A DNA stretch of 15,013 nucleotides. It comes from Ciborinia camelliae. Its lineage: Eukaryota > Ascomycota > Leotiomycetes > Helotiales > Sclerotiniaceae. The stretch spans positions 228,887 to 243,899 of the forward strand of contig JANPYM010000002.1 in NCBI GenBank assembly GCA_025890175.1, written 5' to 3'. A model generated the notes under the pieces. It did not search any database. It saw nothing but the letters and a program-made list of their open reading frames with translations, and had not been told where the DNA came from. Made by a program: the position numbers and the translations under genes. This document shows, in pieces, positions 10,326 to 15,013 of this stretch (its first letter is position 1; the number at the start of each line of letters is the position of its first letter).

Positions 10326-10517
10326 ATAAATAAAAATAATTTTAAATAATTTATATATTATTATAAAAATATTATAAATAAAAATAATTTTAAATAATTT
10401 GTATATTATTATAAAAATATTATAAATAAAAACAATTTTAAATAATTTATATATTATTATAAAAATATTATAAATTAGAATAATTATAAAGATTTATATA
10501 TTATCACAAAGTTTAAT
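10326..10517 (+). repeat. 48-bp tandem repeat, four units (copy A)
   Basis: Units start at 10326, 10374, 10422 and 10470. The first three differ at only a few sites and the fourth is degenerate. The array is the mirror image of 2391-2597 and has the same unit number and order, so neither copy has gained or lost units since they diverged. It lies right behind the chromodomain end. Read in the element sense, one frame has a single stop per unit, so a coding origin is possible but unproven. Confidence 0.85.
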
Positions 10518-12561
10518 AATTAAAAATTAAAGATTACTAATTAATTAATAATAAAGTTATATTTATAAAAAAAAAAGTATAAAAAAAAAATTTATTTATT
10601 TTTATTATTAAATTATTAAAAGATTTTATATTTTTTTTATTATTATTTAATAATTTTGGGTAAAAAAAAATTATTTTTATTAATAATATTTAAATTATTA
10701 TTAAAAAAAAATTTCAAAAATTAATAAAACAAATTATATATATATTAATTTTTTTTAATAATATATTATTAAAACCTATAAAAAATATAAAATTTAAATA
10801 AAAAATTATTATTAATTAATAATAAAAAATAAATATTTAATAATAAGTTTTTATTAAAAAATAAAATAAAATTAAAAAATTAAGGTTTTAAAAAAAAATA
10901 ATTAATTTTTAATATATATTAAAAACTAATTATTTATTAAATAACAATATTTTTATTTATATTTATGTTTATATTATTAAAAAAATTAAAATTAAAAAAT
11001 AAAAAAAAATTAAAAATAATACCCCAAAAAAATTTATAAATCCTATACCTTAAAAAAAAAAGAATATATACTAATTACTTAATATTCAAAAAACCATAAA
11101 AAATCAAAGCAAAATAAATAACCTAAAAATTAAAAAACTTTAAAAATAACCAAAAAAATTTAAAAAATTTAATTTTTAAAAATTTTGGCTCGAAAAAATT
11201 ATCCTCCTATCAATTTTTATTATAAAATAATTTAAAATTTAGTTTTTTAAAAACTTAAACTTTTTTTAAAAAACAAAGGAAAGTGTTTTAAATAAAAATA
11301 TTATTTTTTAAAATAATTTTTTTTTTATTTTTTATAATAATTTTTTTTTTCCTTTTTTTTATAAAAACAAAAAAAGCAAAAAAAATAGTTAAAATAAAGA
11401 TTTTTGTTTTTTTTTTTAATAAATTTTTATTATCCGAATTAGAGTTTAATATATTTTTAATTTTTATATTTTTAACTTTTTCAATTAAAAACGAAAAATA
11501 TATTTATATATATTAATTAACAATTAATAAATAAACAAAAAATAATTTATAAAATATTAATAAATATCTAATAAATTTATTAAAATTGTATTTATATTAA
11601 AAAAAATAAATATTATAATTATAATAGCTTTTTTAATATTACAGAATTTATATATTAAATCAATATATTTTGCTTTACAAATTATAATAAAAATAATCAA
11701 AATATATTTTTTTTAACAAAAAATAAAGCGATCCTATATTTTTTACTTTTTAATAAAATCTAATTTTGTATCATTATACTTTTATTAATAATAAAACAAT
11801 CAATTAATATTAAGATAAAATTATTTAAATAATAAATTACAAAGTTTTTTTTTATAAATATATTTATTATATAATAATAAAAAGTTATTAAAAAACAAAT
11901 ATTTTTGATTTATAATATTATTTTTTTTTAATATTTTTTTAGTTTTATAAAGATTGATTAATTTTGTATAACGAAGACAAATAAGTTTAATAAAAATTAT
12001 AAAAATATCTACAAAGTACTAAATAATTACTACAAAAAAAACAGAGAAAACTATAATATTAATAAAAAGATTAATTAAAAAAAAAGTATAAAAAAGTATA
12101 AAAAATAATATTAATAAAAACTAAAAATTCGAATTCTAAACTATAAAAATAAAAAAAGTATAAATACCTTAAATAATAAAAAATATAAAGTCTAACTATT
12201 TAATAAAGAAATTAATAAAATCTTCGTTTTTTTATATTAAAAAAAGAATTTTAAGTATAAAAATTTTAAAAATAAAATTATTAAAATAATTTTTAATATT
12301 TAATTGGTATTTATTAAGTATTTATAAAATTTTTGATAAATCAAAAAAAATAAAATAATATAAATATATAATATTAAAATATACTTTATTTAAAATTAAT
12401 ATTTTATTAATAATATAGACTCTAAATTAATAAAAATAAATTACCATCTAAGGATTATTGTTTATACAAAAAAATAATTATAGGAATATAAATTAAAAAA
12501 ATATTTTAATATATATAAACAATAAATTTCAATAAATAAAATTTTTTAAATAAAATACCTT
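10518..12561 (+). other. Long post-pol region of copy A, function unknown
   Basis: About 2 kb lies between the tandem array and the 3' LTR. Most of it is matched by copy B (about 419-2390), so it belongs to the element. No gene is intact. Two less degraded patches are 11019-11222, where one frame reads for 68 codons with four TAA stops, and 11968-12078, with 37 codons free of stops in a different frame. I recognise no domain. Possible origins are an extra ORF 3' of pol, a long untranslated region, or another element captured before amplification. Homopolymer runs near 11310-11350 and 11400-11420 carry no visible signal. Confidence 0.55.
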
Positions 12562-12572
12562 AAAAAAAAAAG
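12562..12572 (+). promoter_or_regulatory. Candidate polypurine tract of copy A
   Basis: Ten A followed by G lies three bases ahead of the 3' LTR. Plus-strand primers of LTR elements sit here, and a G-rich purine tract would turn into an A-run under G-to-A mutation. In sequence so rich in A-runs, position is the main support. Confidence 0.45.
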
Positions 12573-12575
12573 TTT

Positions 12576-12924
12576 TATTACAAATCTAAAAATAATAAAA
12601 ACAAAAAAAATGTTTGGATATAAAATTTAGACTTAAAACCAATACACCAGCAATCGCCAATATTCAATATTAATCAATAACAAATTTTTGGTATAATATT
12701 TAATTTATAAAATATTAATATATACAAAACAAATTTATATAATTAAATAAAAAAGTTTCAAAAACTCACAAAACTTTATATTGAGCGGGGTATTATCGTT
12801 TAAACAGCGATCAACGGTGTACCACCAACTATTTAAAAAATAATAAAAATTTTATTTAAAAAACAATAAAAAGTCTTAAAACCATTATTAACCTAATTAA
12901 TTCCTTGCATTTTCTATCTTAACA
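12576..12924 (+). repeat. 3' LTR of copy A (349 bp)
   Basis: It has the same length as the 5' LTR with no gap. It starts TATTAC and ends TTAACA, preserving the CA terminus. It keeps C and has lost G in the first half. The 12783-12832 block is almost untouched and rich in both G and C, where the 5' LTR has A and T throughout. The last G is at 12907. Confidence 0.92.
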
Positions 12925-12929
12925 AAAAT
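12925..12929. repeat. Target site duplication of copy A, right
   Basis: AAAAT directly after the CA end of the 3' LTR, identical to 4945-4949. Confidence 0.9.
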
Positions 12930-13179
12930 ATTAAAAATAAATTATTTAATAATAATTTTAATTTTATTAAATTTTATAATAATATTATCATCCAATATTA
13001 TAAATCTTAAAAACTTAATTTTTTTATTATTAAATATATATTTTTTAAATTTTATATAAAATTTATAAATAATTAATTTTTTAAATACCTAATAAATATT
13101 ATTAATATATTATTAAACATTTATTAAATAAATCAATATATTATTAAAATATATTATATATATAATATTTATTAATTTT

Positions 13180-13188
13180 ATAAAAACT
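13180..13188. repeat. 9-bp duplication flanking the 201-bp insertion, left
   Basis: ATAAAAACT is repeated at 13390-13398. Copy A, as the empty site (near 7690-7697, reverse complement), has only one such sequence, with T in place of C. The duplication could be as short as 7 bp if the outer bases match by chance. Confidence 0.8.
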
Positions 13189-13268
13189 ATTATTCGTATA
13201 TCCTGGGATGACCAGTAATACGGTAGGAAGGAGTACTAGGGTAGAGTATGGTAGATTGATTTGACTAA

Positions 13269-13314
13269 GGAGTATGTATTTGGTGGCAGCCCAGCTGCCC
13301 TTATATGTTACTCC
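13269..13314. repeat. Nested hairpin core of the 201-bp insertion
   Basis: GGCAGC at 13285-13290 pairs with GCTGCC at 13294-13299 around CCA, and GGAGTA at 13269-13274 pairs with TACTCC at 13309-13314 about the same centre. Further out, GTATGG (13246-13251) and CCATAC (13316-13321) could extend the stem across an asymmetric loop. Confidence 0.6.
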
Positions 13315-13340
13315 CCCATACCCTATGCGGTATAGCTTAC

Positions 13341-13361
13341 CACGTGATCCCTGATCACGTG
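13341..13361. repeat. CACGTG-bearing perfect palindrome
   Basis: CACGTGATC (13341-13349) and GATCACGTG (13353-13361) form a perfect 9-bp inverted repeat around CCT. Each arm carries an E-box-like CACGTG. CATGTGACC follows at 13371-13379 as a related half. It may be a binding site for a basic helix-loop-helix factor or simply a structural part of the element. Confidence 0.7.
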
Positions 13362-13381
13362 ACCGGAAACCATGTGACCTG

Positions 13382-15013
13382 ATTCCCCAATAAAAACTTA
13401 ATTAATATAAATTTAAAAAATAATAAAAATATTTATAAAATTAAACAATATAATTAAATATTTAAATTATTTATAATAAATATAAAATATTATTTTTTAT
13501 TTATCTCCCACTTAAATTTAAATTTAATAATACATATCTTTTAAATTTAATTTAATAAAAATAATATTTTTTTATAATTAATTAAAAAATTTATTAATTA
13601 AAAATAAAAATATTTAATTTTTTTTAATTATTCAATTTAACCCCCTATAATCAATATATAATTAATAATTTTTATTCTTTTTTAAAATAAATATAATTAA
13701 AATTTTAATAAAATTTATTAAATAATAAATTTATTTTTTCAACTAATATTTTTTTAAATATTTTTTTAAAACTAATAATTTCTTTTTTAAAAAAATATAT
13801 ACTAAACCCCACAAAAAAATAATATTTAATTCTAATTTAATTTAATATTCTATTAAATAATAATTAAATAATAATTTTTTTTTTTTTTTAAAAAAAAATT
13901 TACTTTAAATTCTTATATTTATTTAAAATATTAAAAACTCTCAAAATAAAAATTTTATATTTTACTTATATTCTTTTAAAACTAAATACTTAACTTAATT
14001 ATAAAATCAAAATTTACATTCTCTTATTTATTTTCTAATAAATTTTTTATACCAAAATAATCTTAATAAATCTTAAATCAAATTAAAAACAAAATTTCAT
14101 TAATTATTAATCAATCTCAAAATTCATTATCTTTAATTATAAAAAACCTAAAATTATATTTATATAAAAAAAATTTAAAATAATTAAAATAAATTAATAA
14201 ATATATATCTTTTTATTTTTTAATATATTTATTACTTCTACAATAAATTAATAATTTTTATAAATAAAAATATAAATTTTTAATATAAATATTAAAAATA
14301 TATTTTTTTTTAATATAAATTTTTAATTTTATTTAATATATTTATTTTATTAAATTATATTAACTTAAATATTTAAATTAATAAAATAACAAAATATTAT
14401 TAATTAATATTTTAACTTAAATATAACAATAATAATAATAATAATATATTCTTCTTTATTTAAACCCAAAATTATAAAAATATTTAAAATAATTATTAAA
14501 TCTTATTATTTTTTTATTAATATATTTCATTATTTTTTTATTAAAAAAATTTGATATTTTCTTATTAATATAAATCTATTTTTTTTTTAAAACAATCTTT
14601 TCCAAAATACTTTTTTTAATAATATTAATATTTAAACAAATTTTTACAAATAATAATATAATAATTTATTTATTAATATTAATAATATTTTATTAATTTT
14701 TTTTAATATTTTTAATATTAAATTTTTTTTATTAATTAATTTTTCTATATAATTTTTCAATTTAATTTTATTTTAATCTTAATAAATTTTATTAATATAA
14801 TATTTTTATTATTTTTTTATAATTTATAAAAAAATTAAATAAAATTTAAATAATATAATAAAACATTATATATTCTTTTAAAATAATAATTTATAATATT
14901 AATAAAATAATATATTTAATTAATATTTTTTAATCTATATACTTATTTTATAAATTCTTTCTAAATTTTAAATTATTAAAAAAAATTCAAATATCCTTTT
15001 ATTTATATTAAAA
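13382..15013. other. 1.6-kb tract with a single G on the + strand
   Basis: Apart from G at 14553, no G occurs from 13382 to the end, while C remains in every line (for example CCCCC near 13641). With 12925-13195 this makes about 1.9 kb of copy B with one G. The coding (minus) strand of copy B has thus lost nearly all of its C. Confidence 0.9.
14428..14445 (-). repeat. (AAT)n microsatellite in copy B
   Basis: About six AAT units, the reverse complement of the ATT tract at 6647-6666 and at the homologous place in the element. Confidence 0.65.

Larger units (their letters stand above)
4950..12924 (+). mobile_element. Full-length chromodomain Ty3/Gypsy LTR retrotransposon, copy A (defective)
   Basis: This is a 7,975-bp element bounded by two 349-bp direct LTRs and a 5-bp target duplication. 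The + strand pol order RT, RNase H, integrase, chromodomain identifies the Metaviridae chromovirus branch. The element sits inside a reverse-oriented copy of its own family (copy B), whose RT region it splits. The structure is complete, but the protein-coding parts are wrecked by transition mutations, so it cannot move on its own. One oddity is that about 2.3 kb separates the chromodomain from the 3' LTR, far more than in most fungal Gypsy elements. Nothing here suggests an infectious envelope-carrying element, but the post-pol region is unidentified. Confidence 0.93.
13189..13389. mobile_element. 201-bp unmutated insertion in copy B, unknown family
   Basis: This segment is absent from the homologous position in copy A, is flanked by a 9-bp duplication, and has a base composition close to balanced inside a G-free surround. 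It contains a fold-back core centred near 13292 and a CACGTG palindrome at 13341-13361. No open frame, no tRNA-like boxes and no clear terminal inverted repeats are visible, and it does not start TG or end CA on either strand. The duplication length would suit a Mutator-like miniature element. CACGTGATC-type motifs are also familiar from fungal LTRs, so a short LTR fragment remains possible. Orientation is unknown. Confidence 0.7.
12930..13805 (-). pseudogene. Gypsy pol remnant of copy B, RT part, split by a 201-bp insertion
   Basis: Read on the minus strand from about 13805 to 12930, skipping 13189-13398, this is collinear with the copy A RT at 7283-7949. The first catalytic Asp codon is AAT at 13547-13545. 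The YxDD box at 13151-13140 reads Y-F-N-N, the same dead state as copy A. The insertion falls between these two motifs. The C-terminal part of the same pol lies at 2623-4944, on the far side of copy A. Confidence 0.82.
12925..15013 (-). mobile_element. Gypsy copy B, 5' half (minus strand), running off the right edge
   Basis: The reverse complement matches copy A from 7953 down to 6076 once the 201-bp insertion at 13189-13389 is left out. Copy B 13140-13151 corresponds to the YxDD box at 7727-7738, and 15008-15009 corresponds to 6080-6081. The segment continues copy B from 4949. Its 5' LTR must lie beyond the window. Outside the insertion it contains essentially no G: one in 13382-15013 (at 14553) and none in 12925-13195. 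Confidence 0.9.

Noticed and set aside
11019..11222. A confirmed extra gene after pol
   Set aside because: Four stops in 68 codons is only slightly below expectation for sequence this AT-rich, and no domain is recognisable, so I report it as a question and not as a gene.
13189..13389. A solo LTR of another retrotransposon
   Set aside because: The flanking duplication of up to 9 bp exceeds the 4-6 bp of LTR elements, and the ends are not TG...CA on either strand. It is kept only as an alternative because of the CACGTGATC motif.
1..15013. A mitochondrial, Plasmodium-like or bacterial symbiont origin, suggested by the extreme AT content
   Set aside because: The AT content results from paired transitions between repeat copies, a Gypsy element with LTRs is present, and the islands at 220-412 and 13189-13389 have ordinary composition. 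No mitochondrial gene, rRNA or symbiont gene is visible.

Overview
The window is almost pure A+T with a few short islands that still carry G and C, and it has no intact gene. It looks like a transposon-derived, hypermutated block of a filamentous ascomycete (Pezizomycotina) nuclear genome. Three things support this. Translation of the + strand recovers a degraded Ty3/Gypsy polyprotein of the chromodomain-bearing type. All repeat pairs that I compared by hand (two LTRs, two element copies, a short direct repeat) differ almost only by C/T and G/A transitions. The mutations come in strand-biased patches. That is the signature of repeat-induced point mutation (RIP). I cannot name the species.

Layout. 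1-412: a less AT-rich segment with an 86-bp direct repeat at its two ends (3-88 and 327-412). 413-4949 and 12925-15013: the two halves of one Gypsy copy on the minus strand (copy B), which runs off the right edge. 4950-12924: a complete 7,975-bp Gypsy element on the plus strand (copy A), with two 349-bp LTRs and a 5-bp target duplication. It is inserted into the reverse transcriptase region of copy B. 13189-13389: a 201-bp, G+C-containing insertion in copy B, flanked by a 9-bp duplication and free of the surrounding mutation.

Copy A reads LTR, a leader plus presumed gag (no recognisable motif left), pol (RT, RNase H, integrase, chromodomain) in a single frame from about 7283 to 10285, a 48-bp tandem repeat, an unusually long 2.1-kb post-pol region, a purine run, then the LTR. 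Copy B carries the same modules in reverse. Both are dead: the catalytic aspartates of RT read as asparagine in both copies, and stop codons are common.

Inferred order of events: copy B was present first, copy A jumped into it, transitions destroyed both, and the 201-bp element arrived late or escaped. Nested, silenced chromodomain Gypsy elements of this kind are typical of fungal heterochromatin, including pericentromeres.
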